Below are positions 23,362 to 36,023 of a stretch of DNA of 64,000 nt, piece by piece. The first letter of the stretch is position 1. Every line of letters starts with the position of its first letter. The DNA comes from Codonopsis lanceolata (taxonomy: Eukaryota > Streptophyta > Magnoliopsida > Asterales > Campanulaceae). Below the pieces are notes generated by a model that was not told where the DNA came from, did not search any database, and was given only the letters and a program-made list of their open reading frames with translations. A program made the position numbers and the translations under genes. The DNA lies in NCBI GenBank assembly GCA_013146195.2, contig CM028381.1, positions 59,526,744-59,590,743 of the forward strand, written 5' to 3'.

Positions 23362-26359
23362 ATGGCAACTAATACTGCGTTAGGATGCCTCTTGGATATC
23401 GTATCTCTTAACTCAGAACCACTAGGGCTTGAACTCCACCATCTCTTAACGGCGTCTGGGCTGGTTCCTCTTCTCACCTTTAACATAAGAACTTATAGTT
23501 GCTAGTTGACGGAAGAATTTTTCATGTCCGTGGCAGAGAATCCCGATGACCCCTTCTCTCTCACTGGAACTATCAGATGAGTATCCATTGTTTTAGACTC
23601 AGAAACCATTACAACAGCTTTTTCCCAATTTGTCAGATGATGGTTTAACCATCTATACCATCCCAAAAGAGACATAACAAACTGGGTGGATTTCTATACG
23701 AGGAGAAGTGTATGTGGAGCTTGCCTTTTATAGGCACAAGAACATATTTGCTCTTTTCACTATGCCCTAGCCACTGTCTTGGATAAATGTCTCATTATCA
23801 AGTCTGGTGGACACGATAAAATCATGGAATCCCAGCTGTTTCTCATGGAGGCTATAATTGAAAACTTTGAAATGAACTAGGGTGTTGTCCTAGTGGAATG
23901 TGTGAAGACCAACATCGCCAAATACAAGGAAAATATAGCTACTGGCAATCCCAGGCTTACACATCATCTCATCATCAACCATTTCCTTTGATCCCTTCAT
24001 GCACTTTAACATCGTCTCATTACCATTGGAGACTTGGAGCCTGTAAAAATCAAAAAGTATATGGCTGCAGACATCAAGCGAGCTAATGTGTACAACCGCT
24101 TTGGTCAAGAAATCTCCACAGCTCAAACGGGTCGTAGACCTCGAAGGACCAGGACTCAGGCTATTACTGTAACGTCTACCAATCAGCCAGCTACTATTGG
24201 TCAGCCAGCTAAAGTTGGTCAGCAAGCTGAAGCTGGTCAACAAGCTGAAGTTGGTCAGCCACCTGACATTGGCCAGTCAGCTGAGGTGCAACCAACTGAC
24301 ATCTCTCCTATTCCTGTGCCCAGAAGAACCAAAAGAAGGAGATTAATAACAGCTGAAGAAGATGAGCCTACTCAGCCTGCACCTTCTCCCTCAGTGCCTC
24401 CTCTTTCCAAGAAACAAAGAAGAAATCCTGATCTCAATCCAGGTAACTTTGTTCCTTTCTCTCCTACCCCAGACATTCCTATCACTATTCCTACATCAAA
24501 GTCTCCTCCTTCAAATCCTCCTTCACCAAATACTGCTCCAGTCAAATTCTTCCATCCTATTAGGAATCCTACATTTCATCCTAGACACTCATATTACCAA
24601 GCAAATCCTATTCCCATTCCTCCCAATTGGGTCTTTTCCATTGACCACCTCCCTTATTTGGTTCAATTCCTTCTCTCTTTTCATGAAGAAAAGAAAGATG
24701 ACAAACCCCCTATCAATCCAATCAAATAAAGTGACCATAATCTTAAGAGGAGACCTTATGTTTTGTACCCTACAACTCTCAACCTGATACAAGAAGATCT
24801 TATTGCAAACTATGCCAAGTATTTTGACCCACATCACGGGACCATAACCATAGCAGAAGACAACAAGTATGTAATCCGTATGCTGTTAATTCAACAAATC
24901 TGGCTTATATTGAACTCCACCGAAAGATGGCCTCCATACAAGGAGGAGCTTCTACTTCTACAGCCTTTCCTGATGCCTTCACAACTGCTCCTACTCCTTT
25001 AATCACTGATCTAATTCCTTCAGTCTCTACTTTGGTAACTCTTCCCTCTACCACTCATATTGTTTCTCCAATCATCATTCCTACTGATATTCCAACTATG
25101 ACTCTCTGAGCCATTACCTACTTACACATCTACCATACCACCTATTCTAGCCCCTGTGATTGTCTCAACCATTGAAGCCCCATCCTCAGTCACTCCAATT
25201 CCTACCTCACTTCTTGTACCAACTTATGTGTCAGGCATTCCTCTGTCAGCTACTCCCCTTCTATCAACTGAACCCCCATATGATGTTATTCCTCCCTCAG
25301 CTCCAGCTGACAATGTGGTTCCTTCCTTTAAACTTTCAACTTTTATGGATACTGGCCAACCTGCTCACCCAAACCAAGCTTCTCCTCTAATCATCTTGCC
25401 TGACTTATCTCTTCACTCTGCTGTTCCCATGATAACTAGTCCTATTCATGCACATCAGACAACTCTGGCTGATCATTCCTCAGCTTAGTGAATCTGATAA
25501 TCAGTCAACTGATGCAATTGTTGATGATTCTTCTATGGCTTCATCATCTAGCTCTTCCTATTCCTCATCCATTGATGAATCTCTTCTCTATATCCCTTTC
25601 AATTAGCTTCGAGGGTGGCTAGGAAGCAACAAGCCATTATCTCTCAGGCCATTCAGAACCCAACAGGAAAAAAGACTGTCTTTCTTGACGAGTCTCCTGA
25701 GCCTAAGCCTGAACCCACATCTCATGCTCCTGCATATCCCATGTCTACATTCTTCCCTCCTGACCCTGAAGATGATGACATTCAGAACTTTCAGATCTTC
25801 ACGAATGCCCCGGGTTATTCTCAATCACCAACTCCTGAGCCTGCTGACCCTTCTCCACCTGACACACTCTTTGTTTCAGCCAAATTGGACATGCTCTATG
25901 TACATCACCTTCAGATGAAAGCAACTTTCACTCATCATACCAACCAGCTTGCCACCCTCCAACAATAGGTTGCATTTCTTCTTCCCAATCTTACGCAGAT
26001 AATCACAGCTGAAGTACAACTGCCATTGCAACTAGTGCACCTAGGGATGCTCATATGGATGACTGGAGATCTATTCTGCTTTACCAGAAGGAGTAGGCAA
26101 ACAAAACCTTTAATGCTGAAGCTGTTTGCTTCAAACCATTCAGGAGGAGAAGAAACAGAGAGCGAGAGCTGATGTATTCTTGGCTGAAAACAAGATCCTC
26201 AGACAAAGGCTGGGTCTCAAACCATCCCAACCATTAAATGCTAAGCCTGAAGCTGAAAAGGAAGCTGATGCTGAAAAGGCACCTGAAGTTGATGTTGGTC
26301 CATCGGTTGCTGCTCAAGCTGAAAAGCCCACTGAAGGATCCACATCAACAACTGAATGA
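23362..26359 (+). pseudogene. SIRE env-like / plant transposon-protein ORF, broken
   Basis: Begins MATNTALGCLLDIVSLNSEP at an ATG after a GA-rich leader. Stops or frame changes recur (first TAG near 23506). The middle (24034-24729) is open for 231 codons and rich in QPAEVGQP-like repeats, basic RRTKRRR, and Pro/Ser/Thr. The end (26126-26359) is a short coiled-coil stretch, EEKKQRARADVFLAENKIL, then an acidic Ala/Glu/Pro tail to a TGA. This N-domain, proline-rich region and coiled coil recall the extra ORF of SIRE/Maximus elements, often called env-like; its function is unproven. I see no clear signal peptide or fusion peptide. Confidence 0.7.
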
Positions 26360-26567
26360 ACTAAACTCTCTCTCAAAACTTTGAATCTCTTTTAAGACAT
26401 CAGTTTTACTTGTAGTAGACAATTTATTTCTTCCTGGTTTTTAATTCCTTGCAACTTAATATTATCTCTTATCTTCTTGGCTTACTAACATCTATTTTGC
26501 AGGAATATAAGTTCTCCATAATTGCTCTATGCTTTAAGTGAATGGTTTTAAGCAAATAGGAGGAGAT

Positions 26568-27600
26568 TGTTGAATCTTGCCTTAATTAAATTTGCTTAAA
26601 ATCACTCTACTTTTTTTCAGTCAAGAACTTATAAGTTATTAATTATTTTACTCAGCTTGCATTATATTCTTGTCAGTCATTTAGAATCAGCTGACCCTAG
26701 TTTTAAATTGTGTCAGCTTCTTTACCTTCTTTGCTTGAACATCTCCTAGTACTGACACTTTCTTATTTTGTGTTTTGTTAGATCTTTTGTACGATATCTC
26801 CTTAACGGATCCATGTGATCTTGTGAGAAGATACGTCTGTATTGCTTAACACATTTCAAAATTCAAATGTGTTCCTAACGGGCTGCATTTTAAGATCATC
26901 TATAAATACCCACATGAATCACTTGAAGAAAGTATCTTAAGCATTCATACTCTCAAAGAAATTCTCTCTGTGCCTCAACTTTTATAACTTTAGCTAGACA
27001 TCCTTCACTGATAATTTCTTTCTAGTTATTGTTTAGACAAATATTGAGTTACTTCTTTTATATTCTTTAAGGAATTAGTTAATTTGTCTCACAAGTGTGA
27101 TTGTTTTTCAATCATACTCCATAAATACTGGTCTTTTGTTGTACACTGATCCTTTAAAGATCACCTAGATTTTTAATAAAATTAGTGCACTTCAAAAATC
27201 CAAGTTTGACCAACTTGGTAGTGGACGTAGCAGTTTCACTGTGAACCACTTCAATTTCTCTGTCAGTTATTTCACCAACTCTTACAAACTGATCTAACAC
27301 TTAAGAAGTATTGATCTACTTAAGTGTCAGCCAGTTACTTACATAAATTGTTTACTTATTTGTTTTGATAAATTGTTGTTCAACTTCTTCTTTATATTCA
27401 GTGATCTATTTTCAAAAGACAATTAATTGTGTCAGCTAGCTGACCAATTTCTTGACAGCGTCAGCATCCTTGAAACATCAGCCAGCTGACTATATTAACT
27501 GACTGAAAAATTTCATTTTTCGCTGCAAATTTTTTGAAGCTTTTCAAAACTATCTTCAAAGTTTTTAAAAGGCTATTCACCCCCCCCTCTAGCCTTGTCA
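26568..27600 (+). mobile_element. 3' LTR of the SIRE-type element
   Basis: Starts TGTTGAATCTTGCC right after the polypurine tract AAATAGGAGGAGAT, and ends near CTCTAGCCTTGTCA, about 1.03 kb. A TATAAATA lies at 26901-26908. More AGCTGAC words occur at about 26690, 27435 and 27485. The right boundary is approximate because the paired 5' LTR is lost in the gap. Confidence 0.75.
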
Positions 27601-28016
27601 GATGTAACTGGACTTATAGTAACTATTCATTAATTTAATTGGTTCCCTTTTTGTTTCATATAAAATTCATTAACACTTAAGTGAATTCGTTATTGTATAA
27701 ATATACTTGGCAGGTTTGTAGGTGCATACCCTACGCCCGGAAAATGGATTGGGGAGTATTGGCGGCGTCGAGTACTCCGTGGGTTTTGGCCCTTGTTTTC
27801 AAAGTTGCCCAACGAGGAAAAAGAAAATATTTGGGAGGCCTTCAAAGTAATGTATTAATATTTTTTATTTTTATTAAATGTTAGTTTGTTATTAAAATGG
27901 TATAATTCTATTTTTATATTGTAGTTGAAATATACATGGACGGAGGTCTATGAAGAGGCCACGATAAAGATTGTTTTCATGAATCAGTGCAGCAGTCGGT
28001 TTAGGGATCATATCGA

Positions 28017-28190
28017 TAACGCATTTATCTATCCTTGACTTAATATTATAATGTTATCATTATATGTTTATGAGATGGTTACATTTTTAATAAGTAACAC
28101 ATTTATCTATCCTTAGCTTAATTTTATAATGTTATCATTATAATGTTTATGAGATGATTATATTTTTAATAGGTAACACAAAGAAAGAAT
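28017..28190. repeat. Direct repeat of about 85 bp, two copies
   Basis: The segment starting ATTTATCTATCCTTGACTTA near 28022 recurs near 28107 with a few changes. It lies between two exon-like pieces of the TNPA remnant. Confidence 0.75.
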
Positions 28191-28399
28191 GTTGGAAGAA
28201 TATGGTATCTCTCGTGAGACCGGCATGGATGGTCGAGGATGTGTTTGTTGAGTTTTGCACTTATTGGGGGACAGAAAAGGGCACCTGCAATCTCCAAACA
28301 GGCTGTGCAAAATAGGTTGAGCTCGTTGGAGAGTGACACGAAAGCATACGATGGGGACGATAAATGTAGATGAGCATCATATGCGTATGGTACGTATGC

Positions 28400-29230
28400 T
28401 AATGTAAATTTAGTGTATTAATCATTAAACATTGATTTATGTACGTTTGTTAGTTGAGTAGCCATGTTGATGCTATGAAATACATGATTTTAGTTTAATT
28501 GACTTTGAAACCTAACAAGATAAATGTATGTATGTTGGGGGTGTTAGTGTAAATGGTAAGAAATAAAGGGGGTATTAGTGTAAATTTAGTGTATTAATGC
28601 TTAAACATCGATTTATGTATGTTTGTTAGCTGGGTAGCCATGTTGATGCTATGAAATCCATGGTTTTAGTTTAATTGACTTTGAAACCAAGCAAGATAAC
28701 CATATATATGTTGGGGGTGTTAGTGTAAATGGTAAGAAATAAAGGGGTGTTAGTGTAAATTTAGTGTATTAATGCTTAAACATCGATTTATGTAGGTTTG
28801 TTAGTTCGATAGTCATGTTGATGCTACGAAATTCATAGTTTTAGTTTAATTGAGTTTGAAACCAAAGAAGATAATTGTATGTACGTTTGGGGGTGCTAGA
28901 GTAAATGGTAAGAAATAAAAGGGGTGTTAGTGTAAATTTAGTGTATTAATACTTAAACATCGATTTATGTACGTTTGTTAGCTGGGTAGCCGTGTTGATG
29001 CTATGAAATCCATGGTTTAGTTTAATTGACTTTGAAACCAAAGAAGATAACTGTATGTACGTTGGGGGTGTTAGTGTAAATGGTAAGAAATAAAGGGGTG
29101 TTAGTGTAAATTTAGTGTATTAATGCTTAAACATCGATTTATGTACGTTTGTTAGCTGGGTAGCAATGTTGATGCTATGAAATCCATAGTTTTAGTTTAA
29201 TTGACTTCGAAACCAAACAAGGCGTGTTCG
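28400..29230. repeat. Tandem repeat, about five units of roughly 176 bp
   Basis: The word TAAATTTAGTGTATTAAT recurs at 28405, 28581, 28756, 28933 and 29107, intervals of 174-177 bp. Units share TTATGTACGTTTGTTAGCTG and GTTGATGCTATGAAATCCAT. The period is close to nucleosome-repeat satellite lengths. It sits in an intron-like part of the TNPA remnant. Confidence 0.88.
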
Positions 29231-29394
29231 TGTAAATGCTATGAAATTATATTATTTTGTTTAATTAAAGTAATTATAATGATTGTAGGAAAGGGAATAT
29301 GTCGACGTTAGTTTTCTTGATGTGTTTGTTAGTACACATACTAGGCCTAGTACCTCTGTTGATGACCCTCCGTAGTGGGTTGATGATGGATCAA

Positions 29395-29510
29395 CATCTA
29401 CATTTGTAAGTAAACTTTAATTGAAAGACTTTCTTTTGAATAGGTAAATTAGCATCTACATTTGTAAGTAAACTTTAATTGAAAGACTTTCTTTTGAATA
29501 TGTAAATTTA
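29395..29510. repeat. 58-bp tandem duplication
   Basis: CATCTACATTTGTAAGTAAA starts at 29395 and again at 29453; the two copies differ by about two bases. It duplicates a possible splice donor (GTAAGTAAA). Confidence 0.88.
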
Positions 29511-30212
29511 TTTATGTATATTGTGTATATGATAATATTTGTTTGTTTTATTGACAGTCTAGATATAAGACAACGGTATTGGATGAAGATGATGATCCTA
29601 CCCAGCCCCTTACCCAGTCCATTCCATTTAATCCTCAGGTTTGGAAAGAAATCACCTTTGAAGGATGAAAAAAGGGAGATAGAGTGTTCGAAATCGGGGA
29701 CCATGGGCTGCAATGCTCATCATCAGCAAGTCGCTCACATGCTATTAGGCCCGACACTCAGCAGATTTCGAGGATAGAGACTTTGGAAGCATGCTTGGCT
29801 GAGGAGCAACGTTTGACTGCGGAATATCGAGAACAAACGGAGCGACAATTTGAAGAAATGATGGCCGTGATGCAAAACATGGCGCAACAGATGCATGGGT
29901 CTTCGAACACTACCTCTAGTAGCACTGGGTCCCCTTCTCATGCCAGAAATCTCTTCCAAGATCAGCCCCCCTCCCCCACTTTGATTATTGGTAATGTTTG
30001 AGTTGATACATTGATATTTGTTATTGTTTGATTTCGTATGTATATATTTGGTACTTTGTTGTAATAACATTTAGAGTTTGAGGTTCTTAGATTGGTTTTA
30101 TAGTATTGTTTATTTTGTATCTTTAGTTTCGTATTAATTATTATTATATCATGTACAAAAAATTATAATTGACATTATTTTCATGTATTTTTTAAATATA
30201 TTTGTTCCATTA

Positions 30213-30620
30213 TTAGCGACGAAATTTCCATCGTTGAAATTGAATTTTAATTAAGTTTTAAAAACCTTAGCGACGGAAATTTCCTCACTGAAATTAAATT
30301 TTAATTAAGTTTTAAAAACCTTTAGCGACGGAATTTCCGTCACTGAAACTAACTTTTAAAAACCTTTATTTCGTTACTGAAATTAAATTTTAATTAACTT
30401 TTAAAAACCTTTAGCGACGAAATTTTCTTTCACTGAATTTCAACCTTTAACGATGAAATTTTCCATTGATGAAATCAACCTTTAGCGATGAAAATGGGCT
30501 TGTCGGACATCTGCAATGCATAATTAGCAATGGCCTACCGACGGAATAATTCCGTCGCTAGGTAGCCAACAGCGACGGAATCAGTCCTTTAGCAACATAA
30601 AATTTCATTGCTAAAGTCCA
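30213..30620 (+). repeat. Right CACTA subterminal repeats
   Basis: Several units of TTTTAAAAACCTTTAGCGACGGAA type, in inverted order relative to the left end, including GACGGAATAATTCCGTC near 30540. More diverged than the left array. Confidence 0.82.
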
Positions 30621-30634
30621 TTTTTCTAGTAGTG

Positions 30635-31509
30635 AATCACCATTGTTACGCAACGAAAGGTAAACAAATTTTCTGAATCATTACCTACGAAACTTTTATG
30701 AAAATAGGTTGGGTTTGAGGATTTTCACAGTAGGGACGAAGGCGAAGGAAAATGAATAAGAAGGCTTACGACGGAGAGCAGGAAGAAGAAGACCGATGGC
30801 ATGGTCAGTTTGATTACGATTTTGAATCACAGTGCAAAAATATCAAATTAAATTGATAAATCGCGGTGCAAAAAATAATGTAATAAAATAGATGAATTAG
30901 GTACAATTAGATTACACAATTAAATTATTGAACCGCGGTGTAAAAATTAATGCATATATTTTTGAATCGTGGTGCATTTTCAATAATTTTTTTGAATCGT
31001 AGTGCATATATTTTTGAATCGTGGTGCATAAATTTTTGAATCGCGGTACATTTTTGTAGCGCACCTCAAGCTCATTAAGGGAATCGTAGTTATTTCGCCC
31101 CCAAAAATATCATTTTCCGATTAGAAAAATAAACGGTACTAGAGCAAATTACAGTAAAATTTTGAAAAGTGGAACTATCCGCAATTATTCCTATATATTA
31201 ATAGAATAATTGGGCCGGCTGTCCAGCTTATGATCAAATGTCGTACATGGTTAGCACTTAGCAATAAAGATATGAAAAATCTAAACAATTTACTTAGTGA
31301 TAAACAATGAGATAGACACGTTGGAATCATCAAATGCTCCATAGCAACACTTTCGATTAAGTTTCTTTCATGGCCGGTTCAGCTGAAAGAACGAAGAAAA
31401 TATTCATGTTGGGACATTTGCAGTTTGTATCATGATTTATATATCCAATAAACTGGATCAAATTGTCCATCTCTCCTTTTGATAGTTTCTCAAATTACTT
31501 TCTTTGATC
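30635..31509. other. Upstream region of F-box gene 1, with degenerate GTGCA repeats
   Basis: From 30828 to 31064 words like GAATCGCGGTGCAAAAA, GAATCGTAGTGCATATA and GAATCGTGGTGCAT recur six or more times. No coding frame. The 200 bp before the ATG are T/C-rich, fitting a promoter/leader, but no certain TATA box is chosen. Confidence 0.5.
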
Positions 31510-32916
31510 ATGTCGTCAAACAAAGAGGGCGCTAATATTAGTGTTATATCTATCTTGGATTTGCCTGAATCACCCTTGGATAACATTCTTCAACGCCTTT
31601 CCCATGCTGAACTATGCATAACATCGCAGGTGTGTACTTATCTGAGGAACAGATGTACAAGTGATTATATATGGGAAAAAGTGTTTGATCGGAAATGGAG
31701 CAAATTAATCGGTCATGTGGCTCGCCAAGAATGGAATTGGCATGTGGAATCAAGAAAGAGAGAGAACCTCTTGGTTCAACACAATCACAATGGATCGCTC
31801 GGATCTATTAAGGGTGTTTGGCCATCTCTATATCTTGGATCCTATTTAGAAGATAGCAGGCAATCGACAAGTTCTTCGATGATATCAGATGATTCAGTTA
31901 TGGCTTTGTATATCTCTCTTGAGACAGGCCGGTTCTGGTTCCCTGCTCAGGCCTACACGGTAATGATTGAGTTACAACTATATATCCGAGCCAAATTAAC
32001 TAACGTTTTTCCCCACTGTGACTATACTTATATACTGATGTGATTGACTGTAGAGAGGTGGCTTAATCTTGTGTTGTTATGATGTCCTGCTTAGCTATGA
32101 TTCCCGTACCAACACTTTTCGATCAAGGTATCTTATTACCCCTCCTCCTTATAAACTAAATGCTTACATTCTTAACAGTTACGTAGCTGCTTTTGTATAT
32201 ATCTATATGCTGAATCTGTTTGTAACTCTTAATGGAACTTATGAAAAATAGATGCTTTCTTACAGATATCGACATGATGGGTGGCGGAAGATAGAGGATA
32301 ATATTCAGTGGGATAGGGTGAGAGCATCCACGACTGGGAATCCCCCCAATGTTCTTCGGTGCTATGATTGTTTGAATGAATTAACACCTGGGGATCATAT
32401 TGAGATCCAGTGGAGAAGAGCCCAAGGCATTCCTTATGGTGTGGTTCAATCAATCTTCCATAACTACAAAATTATATTCTCGCCAATTACATTGGATGAC
32501 TTTTGATTATTGTTTTGTAGATTGGTGGTACGGTACTGTTGGTCATTTGGGATCATGCGATGGGCACGAAAATCAGTGTCGTTGTCGCTATAGTGGTGAA
32601 AAATGCCTGGCCTTTTTTCCTTTTGCTCTTTGAAATTTGAGTCAGTCGTCGGGCATGTTATAAATTGTTGTTGTGCCAATATGTGTTGTTGACAGATATG
32701 TTGATGGTGGAGTTCAATCAATATTCTATTGGCTCGGTGTTCAGACAAGCTGTGTTAAACAAAAATTGCCATGATGAACAAGCCATTGCAGGAGGTGGTG
32801 GTGGCTATTATGGCGGGATTAGAAAGCTTCATAGCGAGGAGGAAATTGCAAGGTGGGAAACGCTCTTGGCCAACTCAAATTCCAGAGAAGGAGGAGCACC
32901 CCAGTTGCTGCAATAG
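31510..32916 (+). CDS. F-box protein, At2g32560/At2g26850-like (copy 1, long form)
   Basis: Five exons: 31510-31959, 32054-32127, 32266-32438, 32521-32595, 32696-32916, all GT-AG with consistent phase, giving 330 residues. The F-box (about residues 15-60, LPESPLDNILQRLSHAELC) would bind SKP1 in an SCF ubiquitin ligase. A Trp-rich middle (WPSLYLGSYLED, RFWFPAQAY) leads to the conserved C-terminal domain: GDHIEIQW, WWYGTVGHLGSCDG, VEFNQYSIGSVFR, GYYGGIRKLHSEEEIARW. Known members have a longer N-terminus; this one starts shortly before the F-box. I chose the ATG at 31510, the first in frame. Substrate unknown. It keeps a 50-residue segment and an intron that copies 2 and 3 lack. The reading frame looks intact. 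Confidence 0.85.
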
Positions 32917-33308
32917 CTTTCCAATTTTGATTCACACACACTCACGCGCACGCGCGGAAGAATTTTCAATGGTTACCATGATACTGTCATATTATATACT
33001 CCATTACACTAATTCTGTTCTCAAAAATAAGGATATATATTAGTTTGCTTGTAATGTCCTGGAGAAGTGTGTTTGTGCAATTATATATTTTTGCTTGAGA
33101 TTCAAGCTCGTTATCTGTTGAACAATTTGTTTGCATTACCTAATGAGGTTTACAAACATATCTCAAGCAAAGAATAAGGTCTTGTTTCGTGCAACATTTT
33201 GAAAATGCAACAATTTCTTATTCTCCGCAAAATTGCTTCTAATTATAAGATGTGACAATATGTTAATTACTGCGTACTTCGTTAGTCTTGAAATGAGGTG
33301 CAAGAACT

Positions 33309-33796
33309 CAAGGCTGGCCCTGGGCCTAGACTGATTAGGCAACCGCCTAGGACCCCCAAAATTTCAACCCAAAATAGGGCTTCCTAAATCCTAATCCCAC
33401 TTAACGTATACTATATAGATAATTCATCTATTTGAAAATTAAAATGTTATTATTGTAAATTAGCAGGAAGACGTGCGGATGTCTTACTCCCTGACTTTTA
33501 GAGGCAACAAACAAAAAGTAAGGAAGGCCTGTAGGCAGCCTCCATGAAGTGAAATAAAAAATATAATTGTCAAATTGAAGCCATTGAGAAGAAGAAAAAA
33601 ATGAGAAGTGGTGAAGAATGCGAACAAGTGACACTTTTATTTCCGGACCATTTCATTTTTTATTATATATATAAATGATGTTAACTTTGATATTTTTTAA
33701 ATCGTTAATTTTACATTATATGTTTTTTTACATGTATATGTTGGTCCCCCATTTTTATATTCGCCTAGGACCCCCGAAATCTCAGGGTCCGCACTG
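33309..33796. mobile_element. Small hAT-type element with perfect 8-bp target duplication
   Basis: 488 bp between two copies of CAAGAACT (33301-33308, 33797-33804). Ends CAAGGCTGGCCCTGGGC and CTCAGGGTCCGCACTG are imperfect inverted repeats. CGCCTAGGACCCCC occurs near both ends. Non-coding. Its edge sequence resembles the element at 58211-59280. Confidence 0.82.
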
Positions 33797-33804
33797 CAAG
33801 AACT

Positions 33805-34621
33805 TATCTTTCTTTGATCAACTTGAATTTCGCGCTCTAAGGCAGCCCACGCTGCCACGCACTAGTAAACATGGCTAAACAATATGTAGAACTTGTTACA
33901 TGGCTGGGGGATCGATCTCTTAAAAAGAAACCGCATGAAAGCATGTCTCGTTTCCTTAAAAGAGTGTCAAATATAGGCTAAATATCGCTATCAAGCACTA
34001 ATTTTTGTGCGACCCTCAAAAGTGACGCTCATCCGGGATGAAGGGAGTAATAGATTGTATACTACTCTCGAACAGAAGTCTTGTACCCCGTCCAAAAGTA
34101 CTGAATTGTGTATAGTATCCTCGTTATTGAGATGAAAACGTACAATTTAGATGGGATAAATTAGTCTATAGGTGTAGTTCACAGATCAACTCAATTTAAT
34201 TGTTGTTTTTTTCCGGTGACTGTTCTTAATCAAAACTAATTTGAAGTCAATTTATTGTTGGCTTGTCGCTATCAAGTTAGTTGTAAGGATTTGGATTGCT
34301 GGCACCAAAAGTCGGTATTCTGACAAAACATTTCCTTATAAATTAATGATCATCGATGAAAAACCGAAATCATTTTGTATGTATTGCAACAATATCATTT
34401 GATGACAAAATATATTACTGTAGTGGTAATTTATAAACATCATTATCAACTTGATGAAATTAAATACAAAGAAGACGGATGAGTACAATGTTATTTATTA
34501 TCATAAAAGATGGAACTTTGTAATCATGATAATAAGCAACAAGGAAAGGGAAGAGACCCATGCATGTTTTATTCAAATTTTAAACTGAAGAAGAAAGATA
34601 TATTACACATGCATATGTAAT
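33805..34621. other. Intergenic region upstream of F-box gene 2
   Basis: AT-rich; no gene or clear repeat seen. The 60 bp before the ATG (GAAGAAAGATATATTACACATG) resemble the leader of copy 3, suggesting shared promoter ancestry. Confidence 0.4.
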
Positions 34622-36023
34622 ATGGAGAAGGAATTAGACAAAGAAGAAGTTTGTCTTCTAGATTTGCCAGAACCAGTGTTGGAATCGATTCTTGAGCGTC
34701 TTTCTCCAGCTGAATTATGCAGACTGTCAAAAGTTTGTACTTCTCTACGGAGAAGATGTAGAAGTGATTATCTATGGAAGAAACATATGGAGCGAAAATG
34801 GGGTCGACTGGTTAGTTGTGATGATTGGCAAGTCACTGATTCGATCATGGTTTACTGTCTCTCTCTTGAAAGTGGTAAACTTTGGTTCCCTGCTCAAGTT
34901 TTTGGTCAGCACGGGTATGCTATGTCCTGTTACGATGCCCAAGTAAGCTATAATCACCTTAGCAACAACTTTCAAGCCAGGTACGATTGTAGAAATCACT
35001 TCCTTGAACTTCATATGAACTTAATTATGCAGCTTAGCTTATTATACAAGCTGCTGAGATGATCGATACAACTAGTTCCAACTGTGAAAATAAGCGGGGC
35101 TCTTGCCCCCAATAGATGCGGATGTGGCCATGTTCCCTATCAGATTTTATATATAGCATGCCTTTCTGACTTGTAATTTTCCTTCAATTCTCAGTAAAGA
35201 TGAGTTGAATTTGATTTACTATACCCCGTTATAATATAAAAGCTAAATCCATTAAACTCATCAAATTAACTTCTAGTTGACGTATTGTTGCATTGGGATC
35301 CAATCCAATTAATCAGGACGTCATTTTCTTGTTTCTAATACTTGACTTGCAGATACTTACCCGAGGGTGGCTGGTGGCGGACATCAGAGGCTGAGCTACC
35401 ATGGGATAGACTCAGAAAATCACCAATAATCGACAAGTCAGATAGTATAACGAATGATTTAAAACCAGGAGATCATATTGAAATCCGCTGGAGTGACATA
35501 AAAGATGGTTCTTATGGTATGTATATACGTTTCTTTCTCTTTGAACTTGTTTTAAGGGCATGAAACTTGTAATAAATTTGAAGTTTTAAGAATAATTAGA
35601 CTGGTTAGGTGAAACGGTCTGATGGATATTTTGTAGGTTGGTGGTACGGTGTAATTGGTCACTCGAGTTCATGTGGCAGAAATGTGAACCTGTGTCGATG
35701 TCAATATAGTGGTAAGACAAATAAATAATCTAACATGGTACGTTGCACATTTATTTTATTTTTATTTTGTCGACGCTGCATTCGTCACAATTTTATTTTC
35801 TATATATCCAACAGATGAACTGATAGTGGAGTTCAAACAATACCATATTGGATCAGTTTATAGAAGGGTGGTGCTAAACAAAAAGGGTTACAGGGAAACA
35901 GGCAATGTAATAGATGGCTACTATGGAGACATTAGGAGGCTTGTTGATGAGGAGGAGATAACAAGGTGGAAAAACTTGTGGCCACCCCAAAATGATCCCT
36001 TTCAATTAATGGCGTACTATTAG
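34622..36023 (+). CDS. F-box protein, At2g32560/At2g26850-like (copy 2, compact form)
   Basis: Four exons: 34622-34980, 35353-35516, 35637-35711, 35815-36023; GT-AG throughout, 268 residues. The F-box (about residues 12-55) reads LPEPVLESILERLSPAELC. The region joining F-box and C-terminal domain is short: after KWGRL comes SCDDWQVTDSIMVYCLSLES, so about 50 residues present in copy 1 are missing. Exons 1 and 2 of copy 1 are fused here (LWFPAQVFGQHGYAMSCYDA), that is, one intron is absent. The C-terminal domain is complete: GDHIEIRW, GWWYGVIGHSSSCG, VEFKQYHIGSVYRR, GYYGDIRRLVDEEEITRW. The third exon is 75 bp in all three copies. Likely an SCF substrate receptor; substrate unknown. Confidence 0.85.

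Larger units (their letters stand above)
27700..30001 (+). pseudogene. TNPA-like CACTA transposase remnant (Transposase_24 type)
   Basis: Exon-like pieces in order: GKWIGEYWRR-like near 27740; LKYTWTEVYEEATIKIVF near 27925; a piece near 28190-28370 with FVEFCTYWGTEKG and, after a one-base shift, AISKQAVQNRLSSLES; a piece near 29290 with VSFLDVFVSTHTRPSTS; and the 3' piece to 30001 with ETLEACLAEEQRLTAEYREQ and MMAVMQNMAQQM. The SKQ...NR block, the FxxTHTR block and a glutamine-rich coiled-coil tail are typical of plant TNPA-like proteins, which bind the subterminal repeats. Frame changes and stops show it is dead. Introns hold tandem repeats. Confidence 0.72.

Noticed and set aside
24362..25918. 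Several open frames of 70-140 codons in the SIRE env-like region
   Set aside because: Most are alternative-frame readings of the same low-complexity Pro/Ser/Thr-rich stretch; only the frame through 24034-24729 and the end at 26126-26359 fit the family.
28400..29230. CRISPR-like array
   Set aside because: Units are contiguous 176-bp tandem repeats without unique spacers, and the genome is eukaryotic.
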